Assembly (NCBI GenBank): GCA_034440615.1 | Contig: JAOTOM010004873.1 | Location: 474,001 to 538,000, forward strand | DNA from: Ashinkailepas kermadecensis | Lineage: Eukaryota > Arthropoda > Thecostraca > Neolepadidae | DNA length: 64,000 nucleotides | Direction: 5' to 3' | In this document: positions 1-12,960 of the stretch, piece by piece | Numbering within the stretch: position 1 is the stretch's first letter | Layout of the letters: every line of letters starts with the position of its first letter | Position numbers and translations under genes: made by a program | The notes under the pieces: model-generated | Told to the model about the DNA's origin: nothing | The model's database searches: none | What the model saw: only the letters and a program-made list of their open reading frames with translations

Positions 1-2027
1 ATTGAATAAAGTAGCTGGTGTGGTCCCATTTCTGATTCCTCATCAAATCAGGATGAAGTTTTCAAACCTAGGGTCCTCGCTGTCGTATGTCAGTTAAAAT
101 GAATATAATTGAACGCAAATCTCCATCTATGTCACTGCGTTAGCACGAGTTTGTTCTGTGGAAGGAATTCTTCGACAGAATCGAATGAGGTAGAGAAACC
201 TGTATAAGTACAACCCAACTGTGGAATTTTAGATGCTTTTAGTGGATTGATGCTTCATGTACATACTATATCCAATATCTTGGTGGGCAGAGGAAACCCT
301 TGCATGCCCCCTCCCCCGAGTAAGCTTATGGAGATGTTCGTAAATTCTTAGAAGACGCTGGTATCCAGGAGATTTTCCTCCAAACTGCACACTCCTGTGG
401 TGGTTCGGAGAAATAAGCCCGAATGCATTGCGATTTGAGTGTCAGTCGAATCGGTAACCTCGGCTTCTGCATCATTTTCACGTCTGCCATGCAGTTCAAC
501 AATGGCGTATGACAGAAACAACCCGAAATCTCGCACATGCGATTGTTGCGAAAGAGGTGCGGAAAATGTGGCCAGGATGCATTACGAATTGACCAGCCGT
601 TACGCGCGGCGCTACACACCGGTATCTGGGGTACACCTGCGGCGGTGGTACAGACAGCTGTATACTCGCTGGCCAGGCTGTGGCGGGCTGAGGTCATAGT
701 GTTTTTGTGACAGATTGCTGATGACATCACGTGGTCTGCCGCTGATGGCGGCGTGATTAGACACAACAGAAACACTTGTGAGCTGTTCATAGAAAGTTTG
801 TCAATGATGTCCCATGATGCATATAATCTATAGAACATAAATGGATCCAATAAAAGCCTGCCATAGACTGCCCATTATGATTTCCGTCTCTAAAATGTAA
901 CATGCTTAAGAAACTGTTCGTCTCTAAATTGTTGCAAAAATTGTGGCAGCAAAATATCCTGAGTCTGATTACCGCCCATTGTTTTTAATATGTCGAGTAG
1001 AGTTTTTAGTATGCCGACTTCTGCCGCTTCTGCCGACCCGCCGCTGCAGGAGCTGGACAGGACAGGAAAACAGCGCTAATTTTCCTCTCGGGTGGAAAGA
1101 GGCTTCGCCAGGGATTTATGCAGAAGCCAGAGGAGTGGGTGGTGGTAATTCATATACAGTGAGTTATCAGAACTTCCCACGAGAAGATGAGGCATCCAGG
1201 GACACTTTCGATGGAGCATCCGGCATGAAACATGAATATGGAGCATCCAGGGACACTTTCGACAGCTCAACGGTTTCACAAGGATATTGCATCACGAATG
1301 CGGAGGTCAGATACCACCGTGCCTACCGGCAGAATCATCCGAGTTGGCGCATGTATTCCGAAAAGTAGCTCGCGCAAGTGGGTGAACTAAACCTGAATCC
1401 TATACGTATGATATATATCAGTGGTTTTCATCGAGTATGTGACAGCTCTACAACTTCTTGCGCCTCCGACTAGCGGAGATCATGTCAGTCATGACACGAT
1501 GTTCTCATGCCGATGCACATTGTCATGAGGACCAACGAGGACCCAGCGTCCAGCGCTTGCACGGGCGGGCGGCAGTGGTCGGTGCGAGTTCGCATCCACC
1601 CACCAGCTGCCCCAGCACACCAGCGTAGACCGACCAGCTTCGTTGGCGTTCCCCTGCCTGCTAATTCGCCAGCGCTTGGTTTTCTCACGCGCAGGACAGC
1701 GGACCGGCTCTCTCCACCCATCCGGCGCGGTTCTGTGACGGGCTAATGATAACTGATGACGCCGCGTCAGTGGCTTACGGTGACCTCATCTCGCAGAAAT
1801 TCATCGACGCCTGCCTGTACAAAGCGACGGGGGCTGGAGACGACTCACGCCAGGACCAATGGCCGCAGGCCACACGATGACGTCAGTGAGCGCTTACTGG
1901 GCCGTGGACCTCAGACAGTGGACGTTGTGAGCCGTGGAACTTATGACGCTGGCTCGGGCCGGAGGGCGGCCGAGGCGGTTGGCAGATCGAGCCAGAGGGC
2001 GGTCGCGGCGGTCGACGGATCACTCAC
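1..2027. other. Intron or flank beyond SoxB1 exon 2; no recognised gene
   Basis: This stretch follows exon 2 in the direction of Sox transcription and should be intron, or hold the next exon. I looked for the expected SoxB1 continuation on the minus strand and saw none. Open frames at 326-850 and 1485-1721 on the minus strand match nothing I know. Around 1198-1262 a 20-bp phrase (GCATCCAGGGACACTTTCGA) occurs twice, about 50 bp apart. Bases 1540-2027 are GC-rich. Confidence 0.5.
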
Positions 2028-2176
2028 CGTTTGGCATGTAGCTGCTGGCCATCTGGTAGATCTGCCGTGACCCGGTGTTGACCTGTGACCTGGCCGCCTC
2101 GGGCTGCAGCAGCCCGCCTCCCAGTGGCAGCGGGTAGTTGTCCTTCTTCAGAAGAACCTTCGTCTTCCTCCGCGGC
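2028..2176 (-). CDS. SoxN-like: SoxB1-type HMG-box transcription factor, coding exon 2
   Basis: This exon completes the protein begun at 23051. Joining AG from exon 1 to G here restores Arg145 and reads RPRRKTKVLLKKDNYPLP, the end of the HMG box and nuclear-localisation tail of SoxB1 proteins. It continues through a Gly-Leu-rich stretch to IYQMASSYMPNG, which resembles the YQM...YMPNG segment I know from arthropod SoxN. The acceptor is the AG at 2178-2177, preceded by a T-rich tract and a CACTGAT branch-like site. The exon is 149 bp and ends AAAC-G before a strong GTGAGT donor (2027-2022), leaving phase 1. So at least one more coding exon follows, in the minus direction, and I could not find it between 1 and 2027. 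The family's C-terminal transactivation region is therefore not visible. A longer overlapping frame (2024-2482) is a shadow in another frame. Confidence 0.9.
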
Positions 2177-2799
2177 CTGGCACAAAACGACACCCGGTGT
2201 GAAATTTTGATCAGTGATGCTGGCAACGCTAGCAAACATGTGCCACGGTGACCGGATGAGTTGTGACGGTAATTCGGTGACTGGGTCAGGCCATAACCCC
2301 GGGATCATGGCATAGCCTTCAGCATCTGTTTCCCGGACATAGGAGAGGACGGGAAAGGCTGGAACTACACAGGCACCCACTTTTGAAGTTGGGCCCATAA
2401 TTGTAGGCACCACCACTTGGCTGCCATACTCGTGATGCAAACTGATACTGCACCTGGGGCAGGACAAACCGATCTGCATCACACACCACGATATGTGTGT
2501 GTCAGCTGATGCCGACTACTTTAGTTAATTACCAGATCATTTCGGTCCGGTTTTGAACCCCTCGCATACCGTGGGATGAAGCAATGGGAGGACACTTGGA
2601 CCGTGACTGACGGTCATGGTGTGACGACTGCACCGGTGAGTGGAGACAGAGTCCTGCCACACCAATGTGGAACTGCGTCGTCCAGATCAAACCCTGGCAT
2701 GTGGCATCTCTGGGATCGCTGAGGTTGTACGTTTGTGTTCTGGGATGACGTTGGGGATCGAACCCCAGGGAAATTATTGGCAGGGTTCAGGGAAGGTAC

Positions 2800-3613
2800 A
2801 GCGGATTGTTAAAAATAGTATGATGATGAACGGTAAGTTATACACTGATGCATAACTTACCGTTCATCATCATACCATTTGACCAATCTGTCTCTCCGAC
2901 AATTCAATACGTCGAATAGTGTGTGTGATGAGCCTTATACGATACGACGCGAATTCTACCTCCGACAAAGGTAGCTTTAAACGATGAAACAAGCCGAATT
3001 ATTGAGTGAGTGCATAGAAGAACAGGTTCTTCCTCGGTCAGCTCCGGCACAACTCTACAATGAAGAACACCTGTTCACGTCAGCAGCGAGAGCATATTTA
3101 GAAGACGGCTTAAAGGTTCTAAGGAATACAGCCGTAGTATTAGAGAGCAGTTTCGGTGAGCCTCTCCCACAACATCTGAACGAATGGATACGCCGAGGGT
3201 AGTAGATGCACAAGCATCAGCGGAGTGATAAGCTGTCTCGCCTTTGCTCCCAGAGCGCGTGAAACGAAGCTAGCAAAGTGAACATCATTTGCAACACAGC
3301 AAGCCGTGTTTTAAGTGATACAGAGATGCAAGCTAACCATGTATCGAACCGTGTACCTGACATGCATTGTGTTAACAGCTTTGTGATATTCCGGAAAGGT
3401 TCTGAAGTCGGAGGTATGAAAAGTGAAACTGATCATGATTTTTTAAAATGCTTAAACATGCTTTTAGTCCCGACGCATACCTTGTTTCCCTGATGAAGGC
3501 AACAAAGGCGAAGCGTTGGGAAATGACGGATTTTTTAAAATATAAAAGCACTAATTTTTTGCTCAATTAATATATAACTTAACATTCATCATCATACTGT
3601 TTTTACCAATCTG
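2800..3613. mobile_element. ~0.8-kb element with terminal inverted repeats
   Basis: A 43-bp sequence at 2800-2842 (core ATGATGATGAACGGTAAG) recurs inverted at 3571-3613 with several mismatches. A second inverted copy lies at 2851-2875, making a perfect 24-bp-arm hairpin (2818-2841 / 2852-2875, 10-base loop). The stretch 2851-2910 is also a direct relative of 3572-3633 (shared TCTCCGACAATTCA). The interior holds a short frame, 2984-3202, of 72 codons that I do not recognise. This fits a small non-autonomous DNA transposon whose end is duplicated. Family unknown. Confidence 0.6.
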
Positions 3614-3633
3614 AATCTCCGACAATTCAGTAA

Positions 3634-6600
3634 AGCGTATTATTGAAAACGCATTACACGAGCTTGCACGTAGTGAACCCTTTTCAGGTCTCGAATTGTT
3701 GGAGTGGAAGACTGAAGTTTTGAATGGCTCGATCCCCTGTAACGGAATAGGAAACCCGGACTAGAGGTAGCGCATTATTTGAAGCAAAACCCAACGCAAC
3801 CATGCAGAACGATCCAGTGTCCAAAACTTCAGTGGATGTTATCAAGCGAACCCATCAAAACCCGTCACAATGTCACAAAATGCATGATGTGTCGTATAAT
3901 GTCACAAAGTGCAAAGTGACAGGCGCAAGATGGCATTATCCTGTGAGAGATAACAATTATTGGCCTTACTTTGATGGCACAAATTCAGAAATCAGGTGCT
4001 ATGAAACAATAATGTTACGATATTGATAGTTTAGTGATCTGAAGCCACCAACAAAATCCAAAGGTTTCATGGGAGATGAAGTCCAGTTTTGATTAGGTGC
4101 TGCTTTTCACATATATTTCAAAATTGCAGGACGATGAAACAATCTGAATGTAAAACCGCCACACAAACTAGCGAATGTAGTACAGGAAGTGAGAAAGTTC
4201 ACGTAAAATGAGACAGTTTGTTTGGTACCAGTCAGCTCCCTGGTGAACCGTGAAGGCAATCTCTGGTGACAAGAAGCAAATAGCAACACAACATAGTCGG
4301 ATAAGGAACAAAACATTGTGTCTATCAAACAATCGCACTTGGCGTGGAAGAGCGAATAAACTACAAACATCGCAAGGCTAAGTGTTAGCTTCAACAGCTT
4401 TTCACCTTAAATATCGGCAAAACAAAGCTCGGCAAATCGGCAAAACTTATTTCACATCAATAAAAAACAGTAAGCTAGCAATATAGCTATTAATAAATAA
4501 CTAGCGAAGGCGGTTCATTTACCCAATCTTCTTTTTCTCCATGTTTGTATATTTCGGATGCATCAAGTAAGATGGCAATGTAAAGTAAGATGCATTCCCA
4601 CACATCCTTCCCTGGTTCGATAGAGCAGAGCAAGCAAGCTTTTAAGAAGGGTCAACGAAATCAGCATGTTTTGGCAGAAAGTAACATATGTTATTACGAA
4701 TACCAATATTCGTACAATCAGCAGCCACTAGTACCGGAAATGGTTTCTGCTCCTAAGAATACTTTCTGCCGGACGGCAATGGAAGACGAAATGGCATCAT
4801 TGAATCGACTGGGCAGAAATAATCAGAATGTTATAGTTTGGCAGCAGAGTCCGACGTAGACATGCACGTTAGCGACAGGCTGAAATTGTCTCTTAATTGT
4901 GTCACACACAGTTGCATGAGAATGCAAGCAAACATAAAATAAGCTTTAGCGCAACCAACGGAAACCAAAGGACCGTCGGGACTTACTGGCCCGACCACGC
5001 TGGCAGCCGAGTTAGAAATACACGCTTTTAATGCATGGTCGTAAACTTTTTAATCGATCTGTAAATGCTGTTGAGCATCTTATAAAGAACAAGTGGCCTT
5101 TTCGGCAAATCGAAACAGCAATGCACAGTGCGCACACTGTGCCAGTTTCGAGCTCAGCGGGATGGTTGGGCTGGTAACCGCCGCTCCCGGCTTCCAAAGC
5201 CAGTCGTGACGTCACATGGCCGGCGGCGGTGCGCGTCACAGGAAAGGTCACGGATGGGTGACCCCGCGGCTCGCGCGCGATGACCTCTGCTGAACCCGCC
5301 CGCCCAGCCAGTCGTGACCCGTGTGGTGGAGATCCTGTCACCAAGTAGAGCGGAACGGAGAGCAGGGGCCGGTTCTCTGGGTAATGGACGCGCCTGTTAT
5401 TATTTGGGAGAAGAGGTGGCATTCGCAGGACTATGTCTGATGAGATGGTGGAGCGAACATAATCAAAACATTGCCCACATATGGTGCTGCGGATAACACC
5501 ACACCAAGCGAGTTCAGACAAACTCCGTGCCGCAATGTGTATGAAGCTATGAAATTTGAGAGACGACTGGTGTTGCCGTTCCAAACGTCGGCGCTCAAGC
5601 TACAGAACCGGCCATTCCACATTATCTACCCTCGCAAAATGGGACTGGGTGCGGTATGGCGGGCGATCCGAAACCAACCCAGGCAACGACGAACGTATTA
5701 CTGAGGTTGAGCTACGAGCCAAGTGTGGTACACAACTAACCGAATTCGATTCAGCTGAACATGCAAATGCAGCAGGCCCTCCAGCCAGACGCGCGTGCGT
5801 TCCACCATCCCTCGGCCCCATCCCAGCTGCTGTGTAATTCATCTCATGCGAAAGGAAGCTGGAGTGTCTCGCGCCTGGAAACACCCGGCCCCCGAACGGT
5901 GGACCGTATCGCCCGTCTGCTTTATCGGCCTGATCTGAGCGACCCGTCAGATCGAGTCGGCCGTATTTACACGTTTTGGGGGCGGGACTACGTGATCAGC
6001 CGCCAGCGGTGCGGAGAGACAAGGCCGCCGTCGCCGCTGTCTTTGTGCTGTGAGCCGGCCTTTTCGGCGACACGTGACGCACGGACGGTACCGCCGATCG
6101 GCGGGAAGGTGGAGGCGGACTGGACTGCCCGGATGACGGCCGCCAGAGGTGCTGTGTCACACCGGTTCACGTCCTCACAAAGGGGGACGTCGAACGTCTG
6201 GGCATGAGATGATGAGCGTGAGATGGGATGCAAGCCCGTATGACAGTCGGATGGTCTATGACAGCTTGAGCCGTTGACCACTAATCCAGATGAATGGCCT
6301 TGTGCTAGCTTGTTTTGCGTCGAACAAGCCACATGGTTCAATATCGTTATATCAGTGGAGTGTGATGCGAAATAAAACGTGACCAGCTAATACACGTTAT
6401 GTAATTTCCGAGCCGCTTTCAAAAGATACCAAAACAAACATTAAAAGCACAAACATAAGTACAAGATACTCAAGCTTCTGAGGTGGGGAGAAATGAAACA
6501 AAGGCATTCATTTATCTGGCGTTATATGGACACATATTTGAAGGTTAGAATCCGTGGCAATAAGTACGTCAGAGCTGATAAATGTCAGCTCAAAAATGAT

Positions 6601-7240
6601 GAGAAATGCATCCGGTTAAGAAGGTCATTATTCCCTTAAAACTTATCTTTGAAACAAAATAAATTATTCTTTTATTTTGGTACACGCGCTTAGCGGCGTT
6701 GTTTTCAGTTGTTTTGCGGTGTGTGTTTTATTTCGGGAGTCAAAGTAGACCATGTGTGGTTTGGACCATGCAAAACTATTAAATTCATATTGAATGGATG
6801 TTGTACATATCTTTTGATGTAAAAGTGTCACAATTTACGATATTGTGCATCGCTTAAATGAAGCAGATTTTCCTTTTTATCTTGGCTCCAGGTGACATGA
6901 TTTAAATTTTAGAAATGTGTCATATCGCACACTAAGCACAACCACAACTGGCTCTTTTAATCGACCTTGATCTGTCTAGCCCGAAACTCAATGAGTTGAC
7001 AATGTGTCGAATGAACCGTTCAGAGCCTGAAATGTAGGCACTAGAATACGCTTGATTGTTTTGTATCTATAATGCTCCATTTTTTGTGTAAAATTATAAC
7101 GTCAGTTCCAGGAGTACGTGTACTTGCATTTGATTATATATGTCACGTTATCAGTGACATTTACATTAACAAGATACTTCATTCTCAACAAAACTCACTG
7201 GGCCATCGCTTGCCGTGTGGATCAACAAAATCGGCCAGAA
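3634..7240. other. Intron sequence with a GC-rich island
   Basis: AT-rich intron DNA surrounds a GC-rich island at about 5150-6210. Overlapping open frames on both strands of the island (5012-5584, 5556-5837, 5600-5884, 5761-6207) show no domain I know and look like read-through of CpG-rich sequence. Bases 6360-7240 are AT-rich and featureless. Apart from the weak copia-like fragment at 4590-4859 nothing recognisable is present. Confidence 0.5.
4590..4859 (+). pseudogene. Possible Ty1/copia reverse-transcriptase fragment
   Basis: An 89-codon frame ends with a stretch (AMEDEMASLNR around residue 65-75) resembling the AMEDEMxSL motif that opens the Ty1/copia reverse-transcriptase domain, preceded by a Pro/Val/Ala-rich stretch of the usual kind. 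No LTR, integrase or further RT motif was found nearby, so at best this is a small remnant. The match is short and could be chance. Confidence 0.3.
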
Positions 7241-7401
7241 AATCGGCCCACTGGCTGCGGAGGTACGGCCCACTGGCTGCGGAGGGACGAGGGGCAGAAA
7301 AATCGGCCCACTGGCTGCGAAGGTACGAGGGGCAGAAAAATCGGCCCATTGGCTGCGAAGGTACGGCCCACTGGCTGCGAAGGTACGAGGGGCAGAAAAA
7401 G
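7241..7401. repeat. 38-bp minisatellite with internal 21-bp subrepeat
   Basis: Units of about 38 bp (ATCGGCCCACTGGCTGCGAA followed by GGTACGAGGGGCAGAAAA) are repeated about three times, with shorter 21-bp copies of the GGCCCACTGGCTGCG part in between. The three open frames over it (KSAHWLRRYG-type peptides) come from the repeat. Confidence 0.9.
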
Positions 7402-7639
7402 CTCCTACTTCATTCGTGTTACAAAGCCCACACCAGTAACTTTTTGGTTAATGTCTCCCCAGTGGCTTAGATTGATCTGAAATTAGCACTCTAAGCGCGG
7501 TCTCGACGCCACGAAATCCACGAACACAAGGCCGACATGGTAACGGTAGCATAGCTGGAAAATTTTCAACACGCTTATCACCTCCTCGCCTCCACACAGG
7601 CCCTCAACGTAATAATTTGACGCAGATCAAACTAAAATT

Positions 7640-8330
7640 GCCTTCCAACACCAATCCACGGGAGAGAGGGGTATCGATTTCAACGCGCCAGGGGCGTGGG
7701 TCACCGTCGAGCTCCAACCCCAGACGCCCTGGACAGCGCGCTCCCTCTGACCGATCACCGCGACCTTGGAGCGGACGCGCGGATTACCGCCGAGGATCGC
7801 TTCCGGCCAGCCGGGCCGGCCGGCGCTGCCCACCAGTGATGCCAGTCCGAAATCAGCTCCGGGTGCGCGCCGCGACCAGAAACAACGCCGCCTCGTCTGC
7901 CGGCCGCCGCGGCAGTCGACGGCGGCCGGCGGGCGGCGACCAATCGCCGACCGGTTCCGGCGGGGCCGGCGCCGTGCCGGCTATTGTGTCGGCCCGCGGG
8001 CGGCCGGCGGCGCAGATTGGCATCTCGAGTGTGGACGGCAGATCGGCGGGCGACATTCCCCGGCGCGCGCACAAACACGGCGCCAGATTAAACGGTGCCG
8101 CCCGGTCGGCGGCCAGCCCGTGTCAGGAGCTGGCTGGACATGCCCGTGTCGTGGTATATTGTCGACGTGTCCCTTCACGGCTGGATGGAGCCGGCGAGGC
8201 CCGCAGAGCGCACGGCTTGGACTTGGCTGGCAGCTGTTGCCACCGGCTGTCTGTCACTCGGCTATTGCTGGTCCGGTGGTGCACCTGGTAGCCCCAGTTC
8301 ACGGACGTGTCGGATACCCCGGCACACGAT
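7640..8330. other. GC-rich island within the Sox intron
   Basis: A sharply bounded, CpG-dense block with CGGCCGG runs. Long open frames occur on both strands (7617-8291 and 7766-8404 plus, 7755-8078 minus), as expected for GC-rich DNA that lacks stop codons. None contains a recognisable domain. A conserved non-coding element or an unannotated GC-rich exon cannot be excluded. Confidence 0.5.
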
Positions 8331-9698
8331 GGCGGGGGTGTGCCAATTTGCGGGTGTCATCGAATCTCATCTGTCATCTCGCCCACCAGGGTTCAACCAT
8401 ATGACATTTTTACCTCTTGAGATAAAAAGAAATGTAAATAGGATACATAATTCAGGTCAGTATTGTGGGACCAATTCGATTGCGATAAATCTATTGTTTG
8501 CCACCATAGCAAGGCATGTTAATGTGCCAATGCATGTCAGAGTCTTGGGTCGCAGGTGCTGTAAACGTCTTTGCAACAATTCATACTCGTCTGCTTTACA
8601 TACACGAGGCCACATATCGTCGATTGTGAAAATGGAAGTCCCGTAAATGTCGCCAAACCAATTTCCTGGCTTTAGTTCTATGTAGTTGCCCACCATTGAG
8701 AATGTTAGCTATGCTTCTGTCCAATGTTGTGTTGACATTCTTGGTTTCCATTCTTGGCTTTCGGCAAAATTTGTCTGAAGTGTCTTTGTCTGTTGGTAAG
8801 TGTTTTTGTTCTTTTAGTCATTAAGATCGCGAGGCTTCAGTCGCCGCTGGCTTATTGGAAAATTTCATTCCATTCTCTCCTACAAAATCCCGGGTACTTT
8901 GATGAAGCTTAAATTTCACCGGGCGATTCTTAAATACCATCCGAGTACTTCTAACCAGCACTAAGAGCTAACAAATTTGCCAATGTCGTGTGCATGTGAC
9001 AACGTATCTCCAAAAAACATCCATGGGCGAGAGCAACCTCAAGCCCAAGCGAGTGAGGGGAGGTTCCAAAGCCGATTTGCATGCCATTCTTTCAGCTCAA
9101 CGCCGTAGGATTAATGGCTAAGAGGGGATGGGGCACGGCCTCCTGTCCCCTCTTCATATGGCAGTAAATGTGACGACAGCAATAGAACGCCGCAAGCCAC
9201 CGCACCACCACATAATATTTATTGAGTGAAGGGAGGATAACGCCCTCGCAGCAGCGCCCAGCGCACTTTCGATCGCGCTTTCCGTCGCAGAAGCGAGAAT
9301 GGCGCGCGCTGCCCAGAGCGGCACCTCCAATGCGGTGAGCGGCGGACTCAATGCGACGTGGCAGACTGGTGGGCGGAGGTAAGGTGTGCACGGCCAGCTA
9401 TTTTGGCTGGTCATGCGTAGGAGGTTGCAAATGCATTAGTGTCCCTCCCTCCCCCCCCCCCCCACACACACAGTATTAAAAGGGGTAGGGGAGTGTCCTC
9501 TGACACCCCGTATTCCTCTGTTTATCTACTCGTACACAAAATCAGTCTGTATTTTCGGGTGACTCGACTGTTTTGCCAATGTCTGCAGTCCGAGTGCACC
9601 ATTGCCTACAAACAAACCGCACGCATTCTCTGGAAACATGGGGTCGGGGCTATGAAGATGATGCTAACATTATGCAGGTGCACGTGGCGCACAACACG

Positions 9699-9773
9699 AA
9701 TGTCCGGGTTCCTCCAACGCCCAGTTCTTCCAATGCCCGGTTCCTCTAATGCCCGGCTCCTCTAATGCCCGGT
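9699..9773. repeat. 16-bp tandem array, about 5 copies
   Basis: Units of the form AATGCCCGGTTCCTCT follow each other five times with one or two changes each. Confidence 0.9.
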
Positions 9774-11303
9774 TGTTTAAATTATGATTCAACACGAAAG
9801 AACAGTAACTATGATATTGTTGAAGCTGATTCGCCACGCTAGTAATTACACTATTACAATTAATAGTGGTATTTAGCAGTCAATTTTAAAGAGCACACAC
9901 AGAGCATGGTGATTCAGTTCAGCGACTGATAAGTTTATCAATCGCTTTCTCACTGAATTGATCTCCGGTGCAAAAACATGCGCTTCCCACTGGCAAGGAT
10001 AACACGGTCAGCTCCACTGTGATCTACACGTTGTGCTATATGTACGCCAAGGCAGTTGTTTTTTAGCTTTGAACTTTAACCTGGTAAATAAAATTCACGT
10101 ACGCATCACGTATTCACGCATTACACTGTCGATGTTTAGAAACAGTCAGCTATCATGCATTATGCACATCCTTCCCGACGTCCCACTATCAAGTAAGTCA
10201 AAGCACATCTATTTCCGAAAACAATTGGCAAGCCGGAGACGGGAGGCCTCGCACGCGCGGCTGTGTACTAACTTGTCCGAATCGGAGCACTTCGCCAGTA
10301 AAGGTTTGGAGCCGCCACCAAGAGGATTCGCCCGGCTTTTTCGGCATCTATAACGAGAAGGATGGGGCGTTACGAGGTCTATCGCCTAACACCGATACTG
10401 GACATCAATAAGTATCGCACACGTGCATGCATGTGTCGCCTTGTCTGTCAGTTTTAGGGAGCCTGAACTGCGAATATATGCAAGTACAAGTGGCAAGGAC
10501 TGCATGGTATGTAGATGTGTCTCCCTGATATAGCATCCCAAGTGAATATCTGGATAGCTGTTCAACTTTTCGCTGTTGCTGATGCATAATCTTGATGAAG
10601 CTTAAGCATTGCTCTGTATCATTAGCATGCTGGCATTAATGGACGCGAGACAAGGTGGGCAGGGCGCCTATTCCTGACCTCCCTTGCTTCCTTGCTTTTG
10701 GTGACGGTGGCCAGCAATGGAAGCTTACACCAGACATTCATGGCTTCCTCGAAGGAAAAGATGTAGCAAAATAGCTGTCTCAGGTATTTTTCATACTAGA
10801 ATGAGGTACAGTTAGACGTCACTCATTTGTATTTCAGTGAAGTGTGCAGTCCACCCTTCTTTCAAGCTTTGTGCCAGGTATTGGTGGCGCCGCCGGAAGT
10901 AATGTTTTCGCCGACATCCCCAGGTTAGTGATGATTACAGCTAAGCTTGTGTGGGTAAATTTAATTTTCGGAGTGAGCACTCCCTATCCCTGGCTGGACA
11001 GCCTCTGCTCTGGTCACGTCGACCAGACAGGACCTGCTCGCGCCTTCCTCACACATTTCAAAACGATCAAGCGGTCACGCTTGCATTAGTTTTGCCATTT
11101 AATTGGGTGTTTATTATTACGAATTTGCGCCTAGCACGCCAGTTCTACCGCTGTGCACTGTGCAGCAAGCTGTTGCGCACCAAAAGAGCTACACCATCGG
11201 GCATGCTTGCAACACAAATATAAATATATGTGTGATGACGAAGGCATTTCCCGCCGAAAATAACATTAATACACAAACCCCATAGTGTCAAGCTCAGGCA
11301 ATA

Positions 11304-11384
11304 CGCACGTATATAATTGCATTGCATATAGCACGCATGTATACAATTGCATAACATATAACACACATGCATATAATTGCATGG
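11304..11384. repeat. Imperfect ~28-bp tandem repeat, 3 copies
   Basis: Three units of 24-30 bp share CACGNATGTATANAATTGCAT and ATAACATATA-like parts. Confidence 0.7.
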
Positions 11385-12479
11385 CCCAAAATACTGTCCC
11401 TACACCATTGCACTCTGCCGACCTTTATTATGACATGCATGTTATGTTTGTATGAGTTGTCCGACATGACAAAACACATGGACTTTGTACAAGACATTCG
11501 CTATACGCTTAGAAAGATATTCTGTTTGTTATTTGAGTTTTAGGGCGCATCGACCAGATTTGGGGAATATATTTTGCTCTTCAACTCCCGCTGGCATACG
11601 ATTGCATGATTTAGTATCACCTTTATGCATAAAATATACAGACGACTTTAAACGCAGTGGAAATCACCATTCGCCAGCCCTTCCCGGCTCCAGCATATGG
11701 ACTGTTCGCTGTCGTGACCAGAGCACGGACATACTGTAATGGACAGGGCTGACTGCTGGTAGCGCAACGGAGGATGACCGTCAGGCATGCGGACATGTCC
11801 ATGGCATGCGGACAGTGGAATAGGACATGTCCTGGTACATGGATGAGATCATTAAAATAAAGGAAGAAGTAAAATTGTAACGTATTTGTCATGGATTGAT
11901 CATAACGGCGGCGGGGCGTCAAAACGCACGCAATAGACTGGTTCTTGTGTTCAAAAAGGCACTATTGCATGTTGTATGGTTCATGCTTATGTCTTGCATA
12001 TGGCCGCTGCCAAATTAGGGGCACTAGAACCCCAAGGGGCGCTGACAACGCAGGGTCCTGCCAACTCATGGTCCCTCATCTGGGGGAGCTGCTGTCTGTG
12101 AAGTTGAGAAACCCGTTCGTTGGCACGATGGAAAAAACGTCCTACGAACATGATTCGCACATCCTCTCTTCCCGTAGACCATATCGAACAGTCATTATCC
12201 CAAAACCACAAGCTTCAGTCTGCGCCCTCCCAAATAGCTTCTCCGAAGCTCCGCCAGTTGTGCTGTGTTTCGGAACACCGTCACCAAATCCTTGTATAGC
12301 CAGTGCACACCATTGCTCATATTGAGACCGACACCACACCAAACATCGCCGGCCATCAATCTCCCGGCCGTGTCTACTTGGCTGGGGAAAAATATATCAC
12401 GCGCTCGTGAAGCACCGGCCATTTATTTGTACGGTCGCACGCAACCGGACAGGAGCGTGAAGCGATCGATTCGCCCGGA

Positions 12480-12960
12480 GCTTGATCGATGTTCGACCGG
12501 CCACATTCACAAACTGACCGCCGTGCTGTATTCACCAGCTCACAGCTGCGTGACCAGCGTACACGAGTCGTTGTCGGGACGGCCGCCGAGGCGGCGCCAA
12601 CACACCAAAGCCACGCCAACACACCAGCCAAAGCCGCGCCAGCCGCCGCGCGCCGCGTTCGCGACACGCCGCCGTGTTTGTCGCCTGCGCCGCTCCTCGC
12701 CGACAGCTGCCGCGGATGCGGTGCCGGCCGGCCGTGGCTAAGCCGGTCGCCGATGTGGTCGTGCGGCTCGCTGAACCGTCCGCGCCGTAAGTGGCTTACA
12801 CGCGCGCGCTGCCAGCTAGCGGAAAGCGGACACGCTCGATTTTCACCCGCCGTCCTTTGGCTCCGAGATTCCAAGGTACGTGCCTACACGTATGGTCATG
12901 GACACAGTCGAACGCGCCGGCGCCGGCGTCTTTCAGCTGGCATGCGGTGGTGACGGCGAA
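12480..12960. other. CpG-rich island within the Sox intron
   Basis: Dense CG dinucleotides and open frames in several frames on both strands (12374-12874 minus, 12489-12953 plus). No recognised protein domain. An internal direct repeat (CCACGCCAACACACC-like) is visible at 12598-12645. Confidence 0.45.

Noticed and set aside
2024..2482. 152-codon minus frame overlapping Sox exon 2
   Set aside because: It reads the Sox exon in the wrong frame. The conserved peptide RPRRKTKVLLKKD is in the other frame and has a proper acceptor.
3490..3530. Hammerhead ribozyme core (CTGATGA followed by CGAAG)
   Set aside because: The intervening bases (AGGC and AGGC) cannot pair as stem II and the GAAA core is changed to GAAG.
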